A stretch of DNA of 64,000 bases from Luteibacter jiangsuensis (GTDB lineage Bacteria > Pseudomonadota > Gammaproteobacteria > Xanthomonadales > Rhodanobacteraceae). The notes beneath the pieces were generated by a model. The model had not been told where the DNA came from, ran no database searches, and worked only from the letters and a program-made list of their open reading frames with translations. The stretch is from the NCBI RefSeq assembly GCF_030812295.1, contig NZ_JAUSSK010000002.1, positions 898,001 to 962,000 of the forward strand. The letters run 5' to 3'. This document shows positions 8,397-22,766 of this stretch, piece after piece. Each line of letters begins with the position of its first letter. The first letter of the stretch is position 1. Made by a program: the position numbers and the translations under genes.

Positions 8397-9752
8397 CTAC
8401 CGGTTGGATACCTGCCGATTCAGCGCCATGCCCTTGAGCACGTTCAGCGCCTGCGACAGCGCGTAATCCTCGATGGCCAGCTTGCCGTCGTCGTCCGTGG
8501 CATTCTTGTCATCGGCGGCGGCCTTCTCGTTGACGAGATGGTTCGGCAGATCCGCCTCGGAGCCGATCAGCTGTGGCGGGGTGTCCGCCTTGTTGACCGC
8601 GAGATCGGCCAGTGCGATATCCGGCTTGATGCCCTCGGCCTGGATCGACGTGCCGTTGGGCGTGTAGTAACGCGCGGTGGTGATCTTCACCGCGTGGTCC
8701 TGGTCGAGCGGCAACACGGTCTGCACCACGCCCTTGCCGAAGGTGCGTCGGCCCATGATCAGCGCGCGGTGGTTGTCTTTCAGTGCGCCAGAGACGATCT
8801 CCGCGGCCGAAGCGGTGCCGTTGTCGGTGAGGATCACCATGGGCGCGCCCTTGAGCAGGTCGCCTGGATGCGCATCGAAATGCAGGTTGGCGTCCGGAAG
8901 GCGTCCCTTGGTGGTGACGATGGTGCCGGAGTCGAGGAAGGCATCCGCGACGCCGACGGCGGTGGTCAGCAAGCCACCGGGATTCGAGCGCAGGTCGAGC
9001 ACCGCGCCCCTCGGCGCACCGTTCTTCTTGATGAAGTCGGACAGCTTCTTGTCCAGGTCGGTGGCCGTGTCCTCCTGGAACTGGCTCAGGCGGATGTACA
9101 CGTAACCCGGATCGAGCTGGCGCACCTTCACGCTGGTGACGTTGATGCGCTCGCGCACCAGCGGCAGGTCGATCGGCTTGTCCGACTTCTCGTGGAGGAT
9201 GGTGAGGGTGATCTTGCTGCCAGGGTCGCCGCGCAGCTTCTTGAATGCCTCGTCGATGTTCTGGCTGTCGACCACCATGCCATCGACCTTCAGGATGGTG
9301 TCGCCGGGCTTGATCCCCGCGCGCGAGGCGGGGGTGTCGTCGATCGGCGAGACGATCTTCAGCATGCCATCCACCTGCAAGACCTCGATACCGAGGCCGC
9401 CGTACTGGCCCGTGGTGTCCTCGTCCAGTTCGTCGAGGCCTTCCTTGTCGAGGTATTCGCTATGCGGATCTAGGTTTTGCAGCATGCCGCTGATGGCGGC
9501 GTTCATGATGGTCTTGTTGTCGAGTTTCTCGACGTAGGCCTGCTGGACGATGTGGTACACCCGCGTGAAATTGCGAACATCGTCCAGGCTGACCGCTTCG
9601 TCGGCTTTCTCGACGACGGCTGCCGCGCTGGTCGAGGACGCCGCGGGCGCATCCGGTTGCCTGAGCGGCTTCTGTTGCGCCTGGGCGGTGGGGATCGCCG
9701 CGACGGCGCCGAGTGCCAGCGCGAGGGCGAGGCGAAGGGGGTGCTGACGCAT
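8397..9752 (-). CDS. ctpA: S41 C-terminal processing peptidase
   Basis: 451 aa. Periplasmic serine protease of the Prc/Ctp family, which cleaves at exposed C-termini and often trims murein-hydrolase regulators. The ATG at 9752 has a GGAGAAAGG site and is preferred over an upstream TTG. Signal peptide about residues 1-26 (ending AQA). PDZ domain around 115-190 (GGLGIEV...IKPGDTI). The S41 catalytic dyad is visible as Ser315 (NGTASAAE) and Lys340 (RRTFGKG). It begins 14 bp after envC on the same strand, a pairing common in proteobacteria, so it probably works with EnvC in septal peptidoglycan processing. Confidence 0.93.
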   Translation of the reverse strand: MRQHPLRLALALALGAVAAIPTAQAQQKPLRQPDAPAASSTSAAAVVEKADEAVSLDDVRNFTRVYHIVQQAYVEKLDNKTIMNAAISGMLQNLDPHSEYLDKEGLDELDEDTTGQYGGLGIEVLQVDGMLKIVSPIDDTPASRAGIKPGDTILKVDGMVVDSQNIDEAFKKLRGDPGSKITLTILHEKSDKPIDLPLVRERINVTSVKVRQLDPGYVYIRLSQFQEDTATDLDKKLSDFIKKNGAPRGAVLDLRSNPGGLLTTAVGVADAFLDSGTIVTTKGRLPDANLHFDAHPGDLLKGAPMVILTDNGTASAAEIVSGALKDNHRALIMGRRTFGKGVVQTVLPLDQDHAVKITTARYYTPNGTSIQAEGIKPDIALADLAVNKADTPPQLIGSEADLPNHLVNEKAAADDKNATDDDGKLAIEDYALSQALNVLKGMALNRQVSNR

Positions 9753-9766
9753 GCCTTTCTCCGGGA

Positions 9767-10939
9767 TCAATGCCGTTTGCCGAGCCAGCCGCGCGCATCG
9801 ATGGGCTTGCCACCCTGGCGCAGCTCGAAGTAGGCGCCGTTGTCACCGGCGGGCGCCGCGGCGGTTCCGACGGCTTCGCCGGCCTCCACCGTGTCGCCCA
9901 CGCCGTGCAGCAGCGTCTCGTTGTTGCCGTACATGCTCATGAATCCATTGCCGTGGTTCACGATGATCATCATGCCGTAGCCGCGCAGGAAGCTGGCGAA
10001 CACCACGCGACCGCGCGCGACGGCCTTCACCTCGCTGCCGCGGGGGGCGACGATGATCACGCCGTTGCCGTAGGCATGCACGGGACCGTTGGCCGGCCAC
10101 GGCAGGTTGCCTCGCAGGTTGCCCATGGGGGCGCTGGCCGGCGCGCCCTTCGGTGCCGGCGCGGGCTCGGCGGCCTTGGCGGCCTCGTCGATCACCTTCT
10201 GCAGCCGGGCGACGAGTGCGTTCATGTCCTGCTCGTTCTGTTTCAGGGCGGCCATGCGCTGCGCCTGGTCCTTGTATTTCGAATCCGCTTCGGCGACCAG
10301 TTTCTGCTGGTCGGACCGCTGCTTTTCCAGTTCGCCGGCGCGCTTCTCGCGCTCGGCACGGGCGGCCTCCAGCTTCTGCTGTTCGGCCGTGATGGCGGCT
10401 TCGACCTCCTGCAGCCGGGAAAGATCCGCGAGCAGGCCGCGGATGCGCTCCACGCGGTTCTCCTGGAAATAGCGGGAGTAGGCGAGGGCGCGCGAGATCC
10501 GGTTGACGTCCTCGTCGCCCAGGAGCAACTGGAGGTCCGAGCCCCGGCCCAGGGTATAGGTGGCGCGAAGGAGATCCCCGAGCGCGCCCTTCTGTTTGTC
10601 CAGGCCCTCCTGGATGCCGGCCCGCTGCTGGTTCAGCTGTTCGAGGTCGTGCCGGCGCTGTTCCAGCTCGGCCTCCGTGGCACGGACCGCCTTGGCCGCC
10701 GAGGAGACCTGCTCGGCCTGCCTTGCCAGCGCGGCGTTGGCGCTGTCGCGGGCATTGGCCGTCTCCCGTTGCTGGCGGGTGAGTGCGTCGATGTCCTTGC
10801 GCACCCCCTCGAGCTTCTGCCGGGCCTCCTCCTGCTGGGCACGGGCCTTGGCGTCCTGCTCGGCATGGGCCGGCGGGAGGGGGGCGAACGTGGCAAGGGC
10901 GAGGGCGAGGGCGAAAGGCAGGCGGGGGACTGGGCGCAT
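9767..10939 (-). CDS. envC: EnvC-type murein hydrolase activator
   Basis: 390 aa from the ATG at 10939. Signal peptide (about 1-26, ending AHAEQ), a long periplasmic coiled coil (about 28-265), then an M23/LytM domain (about 290-390). The LytM fold is clear (GSEVKAVARGRV, GYGMMIIVNHGNGF, GDTVEAGEAVG), but the zinc-binding HxGxD and HxHFE motifs are degenerate (YFELR in place of HLHFE). As in EnvC, it should therefore activate amidases at the septum and not cut murein itself. It is divergent from gltB and followed by ctpA. Confidence 0.9.
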   Translation of the reverse strand: MRPVPRLPFALALALATFAPLPPAHAEQDAKARAQQEEARQKLEGVRKDIDALTRQQRETANARDSANAALARQAEQVSSAAKAVRATEAELEQRRHDLEQLNQQRAGIQEGLDKQKGALGDLLRATYTLGRGSDLQLLLGDEDVNRISRALAYSRYFQENRVERIRGLLADLSRLQEVEAAITAEQQKLEAARAEREKRAGELEKQRSDQQKLVAEADSKYKDQAQRMAALKQNEQDMNALVARLQKVIDEAAKAAEPAPAPKGAPASAPMGNLRGNLPWPANGPVHAYGNGVIIVAPRGSEVKAVARGRVVFASFLRGYGMMIIVNHGNGFMSMYGNNETLLHGVGDTVEAGEAVGTAAAPAGDNGAYFELRQGGKPIDARGWLGKRH

Positions 10940-11073
10940 CGGATGATTATTACCTATCCCGCGGCGGCTGGCTGGTATGGCCCGTCCTCCGCGCCGGGAG
11001 CCGTTTCCAGCAACTGGTCTCATGGGTACCCCGTAAGTTTTCCGTGCTTATTCTGTTTGGACGTCCGAATGCT

Positions 11074-11103
11074 TTGACGCAGCGCGGCAATTGTGACTAA
11101 AGT
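11074..11103 (+). promoter_or_regulatory. Candidate sigma70 promoter for gltBD
   Basis: TTGACG at 11074-11079 and TAAAGT at 11098-11103, with an 18-nt spacer (or CTAAAG with 17). This lies about 100 bp before the gltB start. The long leader contains a small GCGACC/GGTCGC hairpin (11135-11152). Prediction by pattern only. Confidence 0.4.
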
Positions 11104-11203
11104 GGGACGCATGTCCTTAGCGCGCACGTGAAGGGCGACCGTTCCAGGTCGCGGGGCCCGATGCGCGCCATACCCAGCACAACCAACAGCCACGAGGAGG
11201 CGG

Positions 11204-17106
<5,903 letters not shown>

Positions 17107-17122
17107 CACCTCGAGGGCTCAG

Positions 17123-17149
17123 GGCCTCAAGGTCTCAGTTCTTGAGGCC
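17123..17149 (+). terminator. Stem-loop after gltD
   Basis: Perfect 9-bp stem GGCCTCAAG / CTTGAGGCC with a 9-nt loop, 16 nt after the gltD stop. It probably ends the gltBD transcript. There is no strong U-tract. Confidence 0.6.
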
Positions 17150-17174
17150 TTGAGGCTGATGACCCCAAGACCTG

Positions 17175-17305
17175 GTGGGAGCCGACTCTGTCGGCGATCC
17201 CGCGGCAGCGGGCCAGACCGAATCAACCCCCATCGCCGGCATAGCCGGCTCCCACATAGGGTCAAGGGTTGAGCGAGCACCCATCGCCGACAGGGTCGGC
17301 TCCCG
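17175..17305. repeat. REP/BIME-like element A plus half unit
   Basis: Fills most of the 314-bp gap between gltD and the TANGO2-family gene. The full unit (17175-17255) runs head GTGGGAGCCGAC..GTCGGCGAT, then a CCCGC-GGCA-GCGGG hairpin, spacer, and an inverted head (CATCGCCGGC..GCCGGCTCCCAC). A lone inverted half unit follows at about 17278-17305. I see no gene here. Confidence 0.85.
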
Positions 17306-17420
17306 CCGAGGCGGCTTCCAACTTAGGTAGTTACCACCCTGGGTAATCACCAATACCCAGGTTCCCGAACGGCAACACGAGAGAGCACAATAAGGCGATG
17401 CTCCCCCGAGCCAAAACTCC

Positions 17421-18182
17421 ATGTGCCTGATCGCCTTCGCCTGGCGCGCCCACCCGCGCTGGCGCCTTGTTCTCGTCGGCAACCGCGACGAATTCCATGC
17501 CCGCCCCACCGCACCGCTCGCCCCCTGGGACGAAGCGCCGCAAATCCTCGCGGGACGCGACCTCGAGGCGGGCGGTACGTGGGCCGGCGTGGGAACGCAG
17601 GGACGAGCCGGCGTGATCACCAACGTGCGCGACATGTCCGCGGACCACAGCGGTCTCTCGCGCGGACTGCTCGTCGCCGACTACCTCGGCTCGACCCTCC
17701 CGGTACGGACACACGCGATCGAGTTGATGGCCAGCGCCAAGGACTACCGTCCGTTCAACCTGCTGACCTTCGACCGCGACGACGCGTACTACCTGGGCAA
17801 CCATCCGAACGCGCGTGCACAACCCGTCGAGCCGGGCGTCCACGGACTGAGCAACGCCGACTTCAACGCCCCATGGCCAAAAACACGCGCCCTGGTACAC
17901 CGTCTGGACGAGTGGCTCAAGGAAGGCAAGGACGACGACATCGAGGCGCTATTCGCCATGTTGTCCGACCAGGGCCGCTGGCCGGACGACCTGCTGCCCG
18001 ACACGGGCATCGGTATCGAACGGGAGCGCTTGCTGTCGAGCGCTTTCATCGTCGGCGAGAACTACGGCACCCGGGCCAGCACCGTGATCCTGGTCGATCA
18101 TGAAGACCGCACCCTGATCGCGGAACGACGTTTCGGCCCCCATGGCGTGCCGGCGGGCGAGACCCGCCTGTCCGTCGCATAG
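17421..18182 (+). CDS. TANGO2/NRDE family protein
   Basis: 253 aa. The N-terminal Met-Cys and the NRDE motif (VGNRDEFHARPT, about residues 20-31) define the family (PF05742). The conserved ILAGRDLEAGGTWAGV segment and the GVITNVRD strand follow. Starting Met-Cys suggests an Ntn-hydrolase-like fold with Cys2 exposed. TANGO2 proteins have been linked to heme or acyl-CoA handling in eukaryotes; the bacterial role is unproven. Probably cytoplasmic and probably monocistronic. Confidence 0.88.
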   Translation: MCLIAFAWRAHPRWRLVLVGNRDEFHARPTAPLAPWDEAPQILAGRDLEAGGTWAGVGTQGRAGVITNVRDMSADHSGLSRGLLVADYLGSTLPVRTHAIELMASAKDYRPFNLLTFDRDDAYYLGNHPNARAQPVEPGVHGLSNADFNAPWPKTRALVHRLDEWLKEGKDDDIEALFAMLSDQGRWPDDLLPDTGIGIERERLLSSAFIVGENYGTRASTVILVDHEDRTLIAERRFGPHGVPAGETRLSVA

Positions 18183-18317
18183 GCCACGTCCGCCTCACCG
18201 TCCTTGGCTTTCAGGCGAGAGTCTTTTGCCTTCCAGGCGATTGAATCGCTCCGCGTATGCCCCGACGATGGATGGGTACGCCAAGCCGCGTCCTTTCATC
18301 AATCTCCCGGAGCCACC

Positions 18318-19112
18318 ATGAACATCGACCTCAGCAAGCGCAGCGCCATCGTCAGCGGTTCCACCGCGGGTATCGGCCTGGCCATCGCCACCGGCCTCGC
18401 CGCGGCCGGCGCGTCCGTCGTCGTCACCGGCCGCACGCAAGCGCGCGTCGACGAAGCCATCGCTTCCGTGAAGAAGGCCGTCCCTGGTGCGAAGGTGAGC
18501 GGCATCGCTGCCGATCTCGGTACCGCCGAAGGTGCCGCCACCCTCATCAAGGCCGTGCCCGACACCGACATCCTCGTCAACAACCTCGGCATCTTCGAGC
18601 CGAAGGATTTCTTCGACATCGACGACGCCGAGTGGACGCGGTTCTTCGAGGTGAACGTCACTTCGGGTGTGCGGCTGTCACGCCATTACGCCAAGGGCAT
18701 GGCCCAGCGTGGCTGGGGCCGCGTGCAGTTCATCTCCAGCGAATCGGGCGTGCAGGTCCCCGCCGAGATGGTCCACTACGGCGTGACCAAGACCGCCCAG
18801 CTCGGTGTGTCGCGCGGCTTGGCCGAGGTGCTCGCCGGCACCGGCGTGACGGTGAACGCGATTCTTCCGGGACCGACCTTGTCCGAAGGCGTGAGCGAGT
18901 TCTTCGGCAAGATCGCGCAGAGCCAGGGCAAGAGCCTCGACGAGGTCGAGCGCGACTTCATCCAGACCCACCGACCGACGTCGCTCATCAAGCGCCTGCT
19001 GAGCGTCGAGGAAGTGGCCAACGTCTCCGTCTACCTCGCCTCCGAGCAAGCCTCCGGCACCACCGGTGCCTCGATCCGCGTCGACGGCGGCGTCACCCGC
19101 TCCATCATCTGA
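18318..19112 (+). CDS. Short-chain dehydrogenase/reductase
   Basis: 264 aa. Classical SDR: the Rossmann glycine motif GSTAGIG (residues 14-20), NNLG (88-91), catalytic Ser140/141, Tyr154 and Lys158 (YGVTK), and a C-terminal G-A-x-I-R-V-D-G-G-V end. The Arg at 39 after strand beta-2 (VTGRT) favours NADP(H), by family rule. Substrate unknown. The ATG at 18318 follows a CGGAG site; the earlier in-frame start adds a non-SDR leader. Confidence 0.88.
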   Translation: MNIDLSKRSAIVSGSTAGIGLAIATGLAAAGASVVVTGRTQARVDEAIASVKKAVPGAKVSGIAADLGTAEGAATLIKAVPDTDILVNNLGIFEPKDFFDIDDAEWTRFFEVNVTSGVRLSRHYAKGMAQRGWGRVQFISSESGVQVPAEMVHYGVTKTAQLGVSRGLAEVLAGTGVTVNAILPGPTLSEGVSEFFGKIAQSQGKSLDEVERDFIQTHRPTSLIKRLLSVEEVANVSVYLASEQASGTTGASIRVDGGVTRSII

Positions 19113-19158
19113 TCGAGCGCCGCGCTGGAAGCAGCTTCGCGTGTCTGGGGCTGCTTCG

Positions 19159-19291
19159 TGTGTGGGAGCAGTTTGTTGTGGAAGCCGCTTGTTTGTGTGA
19201 GCCGCTTGTTTGTGGGAGCCGCTTCAGCGGCGATCCCGCGGCAGCGGGCCAGGTACCGGCAAGCACCCATCGCCGCTGAAGCGGCTCCCAC
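19159..19291. repeat. REP/BIME-like element B with decayed half units
   Basis: A full bipartite unit at 19212-19291 (arms use GCCGCTTCAGCGGCGAT) is preceded at 19159-19211 by three or four degenerate, tandem head fragments (TGTGGGAGCAG, GTGGAAGCCGCTTGT, GTGTGAGCCGCTTGT). It occupies the gap between the convergent SDR and WYL-like genes. Confidence 0.8.
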
Positions 19292-19300
19292 ACACGCCAT

Positions 19301-19609
19301 TCAATCGCCCAGCTGACAGATGATCCGCGCAAAGGCCCCATCGTTCCGCTGAAACTCCGGCCGCGGCGCACGGAACCGTTGTTCGCTCAGTGTCACTGAA
19401 GTTACCCGATCCATCCGGAAGAACTTCCATCCGGCGGACGCGCCCGACGCGCTTTCGCCGGACACCTGGTAAGCACTCAACAACCGGTCACCCGCGTGGT
19501 CGTCGCCGTACACATGCGGTTGCACCAGCCGCGCCGTGTCCCCGTACTCCACCAGCAACAACCGCATCGAGGCGATGGCCTCGCAAATCGTCGCCTCGAA
19601 GCGACTCAC
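19301..19609 (-). CDS. Small WYL-like domain protein
   Basis: 102 aa, no signal peptide. The order I-x-x-A-I (N-term), an L-L-L-V-E-Y strand, R-L-V-Q-P-H, L-L-S-A-Y-Q, then G-W-K-F-F-R-M-D-R resembles the Sm-like beta-barrel of WYL domains, but without a DNA-binding part. It overlaps the YchJ gene by 4 nt (ATGA), so both are on one transcript. The family call is by pattern and moderate; a regulatory ligand-binding role is inferred. Confidence 0.6.
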   Translation of the reverse strand: MSRFEATICEAIASMRLLLVEYGDTARLVQPHVYGDDHAGDRLLSAYQVSGESASGASAGWKFFRMDRVTSVTLSEQRFRAPRPEFQRNDGAFARIICQLGD

Positions 19610-19983
19610 GACACGTCCCCGTCCACGTAGAGCCAGCGCCCGTCCTCACGCACGAACCGGCTGGTTTCATGCATGCGCTCCGCGCTTCCTCCACCCATCC
19701 GCAATCGCGCGACGAACTCGACGATGGCCGTGTCCGGCGTGGGATTCACGTGGCGTTTGACGGTCAAGCCGAGCCATGTCGGCTTCGGCGCCTGCGTGGC
19801 CAGGCCAAGTGAAGCCGGTCGCGTGCTCTGGTGCCATGTTTCGAGCAGGTAGGTCTCCAGGCCGAGTACGTAGGCGCTATAGCGCGACCGCATGAGTGCT
19901 TCGGCTGTTGGTGCGGGTTCGCCCGAGTGCCATCGGCCGCAGCAGGTGGCGTAATCGCCATATCCACAAGGACACTCATTCAT
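19606..19983 (-). CDS. ychJ: YchJ family protein
   Basis: 125 aa. The N-terminal CPCGYGDYATCC is the SEC-C-like zinc-binding motif of YchJ. The middle LMRSRYSAYVLG is the family hallmark, leading into an NTF2-like fold ending with FVREDGRWLYVDG. Function unknown; SEC-C motifs bind zinc. First gene of a two-gene unit with the WYL-like protein. Confidence 0.9.
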   Translation of the reverse strand: MNECPCGYGDYATCCGRWHSGEPAPTAEALMRSRYSAYVLGLETYLLETWHQSTRPASLGLATQAPKPTWLGLTVKRHVNPTPDTAIVEFVARLRMGGGSAERMHETSRFVREDGRWLYVDGDVS

Positions 19984-20184
19984 AGCCGTTCGTCCTTCGC
20001 ATGTTCTTGGTTAGCTCGAGCACCCGGCGCCCATTGCCCAGCAGGAGCGAGGACGGTGGCATGTAATGCGGTGGGGTGTTCTGCTTGGGTCACTGGGGGG
20101 ATGTTTATGACTGATGAGCTAGCGATGCATCGTCAATCGTGGAATTTCATCGTCCTAAGAAAGCATATTGCGGACAGGCCTTGA

Positions 20185-20541
20185 AGGTTCGCATGGGGTG
20201 CGATCTGGCGATGGTGCCTGATAACTCCCCGTACGTTTTTTTTCGTTGTTCTCCATCGCGATACAACCTTCTGGGAGGCGTTCCGAGTGCTTCCAGGTAA
20301 CAACATCGCAGATAGTAATGATACGTTTTACTTTAAAGGTGCCCCAAGTGGATTGGCGTCTGGTTCCATAACATGGACCGGACAGGCCGCGTTCTACGAA
20401 GGGCTGAAGCTGCCCTCAAGCTTTATTGATGGTGGCGTAAAAGAAGCGGGAAGGGCTCCGGCTACATCGATTGATCCACACCTGGGTTCGCCGTCCAGCA
20501 ATATCCTAAATTTCGACTACACTACGAGTTGGCCACGATGA
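20185..20541 (+). pseudogene. Decayed 3' remnant of an unidentified gene
   Basis: An open frame from 20185 to the stop at 20541 has no ATG; the first possible starts are late (GTG at 20287). Its reading (HRDTTFWEAFRVLPGNN... and SITWTGQAAFYEGLKLP) looks like real protein, not noise. It ends 4 nt into the next secreted gene. A remnant or frameshifted C-terminus of a secreted effector or toxin gene is possible, but no family is recognised. The preceding 20.0-20.18 kb holds nothing else I can support apart from a 25-codon frame at 20107-20184. Confidence 0.4.
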
Positions 20542-21017
20542 ACGTGATCCACGCACTTCTGACAGCTCTGCTGCTCTTTGCAAATGGATATGCAGTTGCA
20601 AGTGAAGTAAGTTCGCGTTATGCAGAGTTAGAGCAGCAGCGGCTGATGCTTGTCCATTCAAAAAATGTAGAAGATGCGCGAACAGCAGCAATCCACATAT
20701 GCACTTTGGTCGCGGCGACAAGGGAGCACAACATAGCATCCAAACAATTGATGGATGATCTAGCACAGGCTTTAGATTCTGATGATGAGGGTGTCAGCTA
20801 TTTTGCAGTGCGGAGTCTTGCGTTGATCGGATCGCAAGCGTCTAGCTCTCTGCCCGCCATGCGTAAGCTCTTGGATAAAAAAATGCATCCTGAGGCTGGA
20901 ACCTTGATTCTCGGCATAAGCGCGATTCCGCAAATTGAGAACGCTATCGACGTTATTGAAGGAAAGTCGAGCCGTGTGTTGCCTTCGGTGTCGGAGCGCT
21001 GTGATGTAACTTACTAA
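20538..21017 (+). CDS. Secreted HEAT-like small protein, possible immunity factor
   Basis: 159 aa from the ATG at 20538. Signal peptide about 1-20 (LLTALLLFANGYAVA), then helical pairs like HEAT repeats (DDEGVSYFAVRSLALIGSQAS, LPAMRKLL). No named family recognised. It starts inside the last codon of the decayed remnant upstream. Base use is clearly AT-richer than the rest of the window (27 of 60 G+C at 20601-20660 by my count), a sign of transfer. A periplasmic immunity protein for a lost effector is an inference from layout. Confidence 0.55.
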   Translation: MNVIHALLTALLLFANGYAVASEVSSRYAELEQQRLMLVHSKNVEDARTAAIHICTLVAATREHNIASKQLMDDLAQALDSDDEGVSYFAVRSLALIGSQASSSLPAMRKLLDKKMHPEAGTLILGISAIPQIENAIDVIEGKSSRVLPSVSERCDVTY

Positions 21018-21100
21018 GAGGGCGACTAGAAGAATGTGCTCGCTCGCAGCATGCTGCTTGCAGAAACCGCGATGGTGTCGGCTGCGGAAGGCCGCACCAT

Positions 21101-21870
21101 TGACCTGAGACAAAACGTATAGCCAATCGGAAGGTGGGTTCTCTATCCTGAAACAGCAAGGAGAGCTCATGAAGAAGCGGTATACCGAAGAACAGATCAT
21201 CACGATTCTGCGCGAGGCAGAGAGCGGCACGACACCGGTCAAAACGCTGTGCAAGCGCCACAACATCAGCGAACAGACGTTCTTTCGCTGACGTAACAAG
21301 TTCGGCGGAATGGAAGTACCTGATGCTCGGCGGTTGAAGGATCTGGAATCGGAGAGCGCCAGGCTTAAGGGCTTGGTCGCCGAGCAGTTTCTGGCGATTG
21401 AAGGGATGAAGGAAATCATTAAAAAAAAGATGATCCCGGCGGCACGGCGCCACGCGGTGGACGTGTTGATTCGTCGGGGGCTATCTCAGCGCGAAGCTTG
21501 AGGCTACCTGTGTCTGAGTCGGCGGGTGGCGCACCACGCCTTGCGCCAGCGACGACATTGTCCACGATCAAATGGTCGACGGGCGTAGCTTGAAGCTGCT
21601 TTTGTGTGATCGACGAGTACACCCGGGAGTGCCTGGCCATCGAGGTCGGGGCCAGTTTGCGGGCGCAGGACGTGATCCTGACCTTGTCGCGGCTGATACG
21701 CTTGTATGGCAAACCGGCCTTTGCACGTTCGGACAATGGTGCTGAGTTCACCGCGAACAAGGTGATGCGATGGATGTGCGATGCCGCCATTGGCCCGGCC
21801 TTCATCGCGCCGGGAAGCCCATGGCGGAACGGCTTCGTCGAAAGCTTCAATGGCAAGCTGCGTTACGAGC
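21101..21870 (+). mobile_element. IS3-family insertion sequence relic
   Basis: Starts at TGACCTGAGA (21101), a plausible IS407-group left end, followed by a transposase relic. The middle of orfB is missing (about 80 codons between the RRVA segment near 21530 and the VHDQMVDG segment near 21558). The right inverted repeat is gone: IS similarity stops at about 21868, just before the next gene. It cannot move on its own. It lies inside the AT-richer islet. Confidence 0.85.
21169..21869 (+). pseudogene. Broken IS3 transposase (orfA/orfB)
   Basis: orfA starts at 21169 (MKKRYTEEQI, helix-turn-helix). It is stopped at 21289 by TGA where related elements have Trp (TFFR-stop-RNKFGGM). The frame then continues through a leucine-zipper-like region to KEIIKKKM. 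An A8-G slippery run at 21421-21429 marks the usual orfA/orfB frameshift. orfB has further stops and an internal deletion, then resumes at VIDEYTRECLAIEVG with DDE-core pieces SDNGAEF and SPWRNGFVESFNGKLR. Dead gene. Confidence 0.88.
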
Positions 21871-21877
21871 TATTGAT

Positions 21878-22660
21878 ATGCGCAAGCTCAGGCCGGGACT
21901 TTGTGTATCGTTGATGATTGCTGTCATGCCTAGTGCAATGGCAGCGAATGGGCCGGCCCTGAAAATGCTCGTGGATGATGGCGAGGTCTACGTGCTGCTA
22001 AGCAATCATGGCGATAAAGCTCTTAAGGTGAGGACGGACTTTCTTCTTGATTCGCTAGTCGGAAGTTTGAGTTTCAAGGTACGTAAGGGTACGACTGAAC
22101 TGCCGCTGTCCGCGCACATCAATCCCAATCTTCCTACAGAGGCAACGTATATTCGGCTACCGACGGGGTTTGTTCACGGTCAAGTTTTCGGAAAGTGGTT
22201 CATCGCGCATATGTACGGGATGGGCGTCGGCTGCTACGACATTTCTGTGATATACCGCGATAAAATGGCAAGTAACTTTGCCGCATTCGGCGATGAGATA
22301 AAGTCTAATCCAGTGCGTCTTTGTATCGATGCTGAAAATTCTGGTGTGCCGCTCTCAATCGAGGAGGCAAAGACCGTGGCGGAGAAAAGTATCCCGAAAC
22401 GAAGCGAAGCAGCAGGCGGTGCATCGGTTACAGCGCTCGGAGAAATCGATGACTTCTTTCGATTTGCTGTACGGTCACAAAACCGTACGAGTATGGAAAT
22501 TTTTGTCGATCGACGGACTGCTGAAACGTGGATATTAAATGGGAAGCAATGTGTACGCGTTGAAAGGGAAGGTCTAGCTTCAGTGTATTCCCCCCCAAGG
22601 GTTGCCACCTTCTGCCTGTCAAGCCGAGGGTGGCAAGTAGCTACGACTGTTCGCAGTTAA
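21878..22660 (+). CDS. Secreted orphan protein in the islet
   Basis: 260 aa from the ATG at 21878. Signal peptide about 1-23 (LCVSLMIAVMPSAMAA), then a beta-rich mature part with no family I recognise (VYVLLSNHGDKALKVRTDF near the start). The frame is open upstream into the IS relic, but that part is transposase read in the wrong frame. No clear ribosome site precedes it, and the IS relic ends within 10 bp, so its promoter may have been lost. AT-richer like its neighbour at 20538. It could be a second immunity-like periplasmic protein. Confidence 0.55.
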   Translation: MRKLRPGLCVSLMIAVMPSAMAANGPALKMLVDDGEVYVLLSNHGDKALKVRTDFLLDSLVGSLSFKVRKGTTELPLSAHINPNLPTEATYIRLPTGFVHGQVFGKWFIAHMYGMGVGCYDISVIYRDKMASNFAAFGDEIKSNPVRLCIDAENSGVPLSIEEAKTVAEKSIPKRSEAAGGASVTALGEIDDFFRFAVRSQNRTSMEIFVDRRTAETWILNGKQCVRVEREGLASVYSPPRVATFCLSSRGWQVATTVRS

Positions 22661-22766
22661 GCTGATACGGTCGACTGCGCTTTCGTATCCAGCTAAGTAA
22701 TGTCGAGTGGAAGTTCGCGGGTGCGGGGCCGGCGACTATTGGCCAAGCGGTAGCAGCTGAGTGTGG

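Noticed and set aside
7893-9473. A 526-codon plus-strand frame across ctpA, and similar long frames across the TcA-like gene
   Set aside because: Shadows of real minus-strand genes; no ribosome site, no recognisable motif.
9753-9770. TTG at 9770 as the ctpA start
   Set aside because: It overlaps the envC end; the ATG at 9752 has a GGAGAAAGG site and gives a clean signal peptide.
21421-21429. Working programmed frameshift making an active IS3 transposase
   Set aside because: Although the A8-G run is present, orfA already has a TGA at 21289, and orfB has a large internal deletion.
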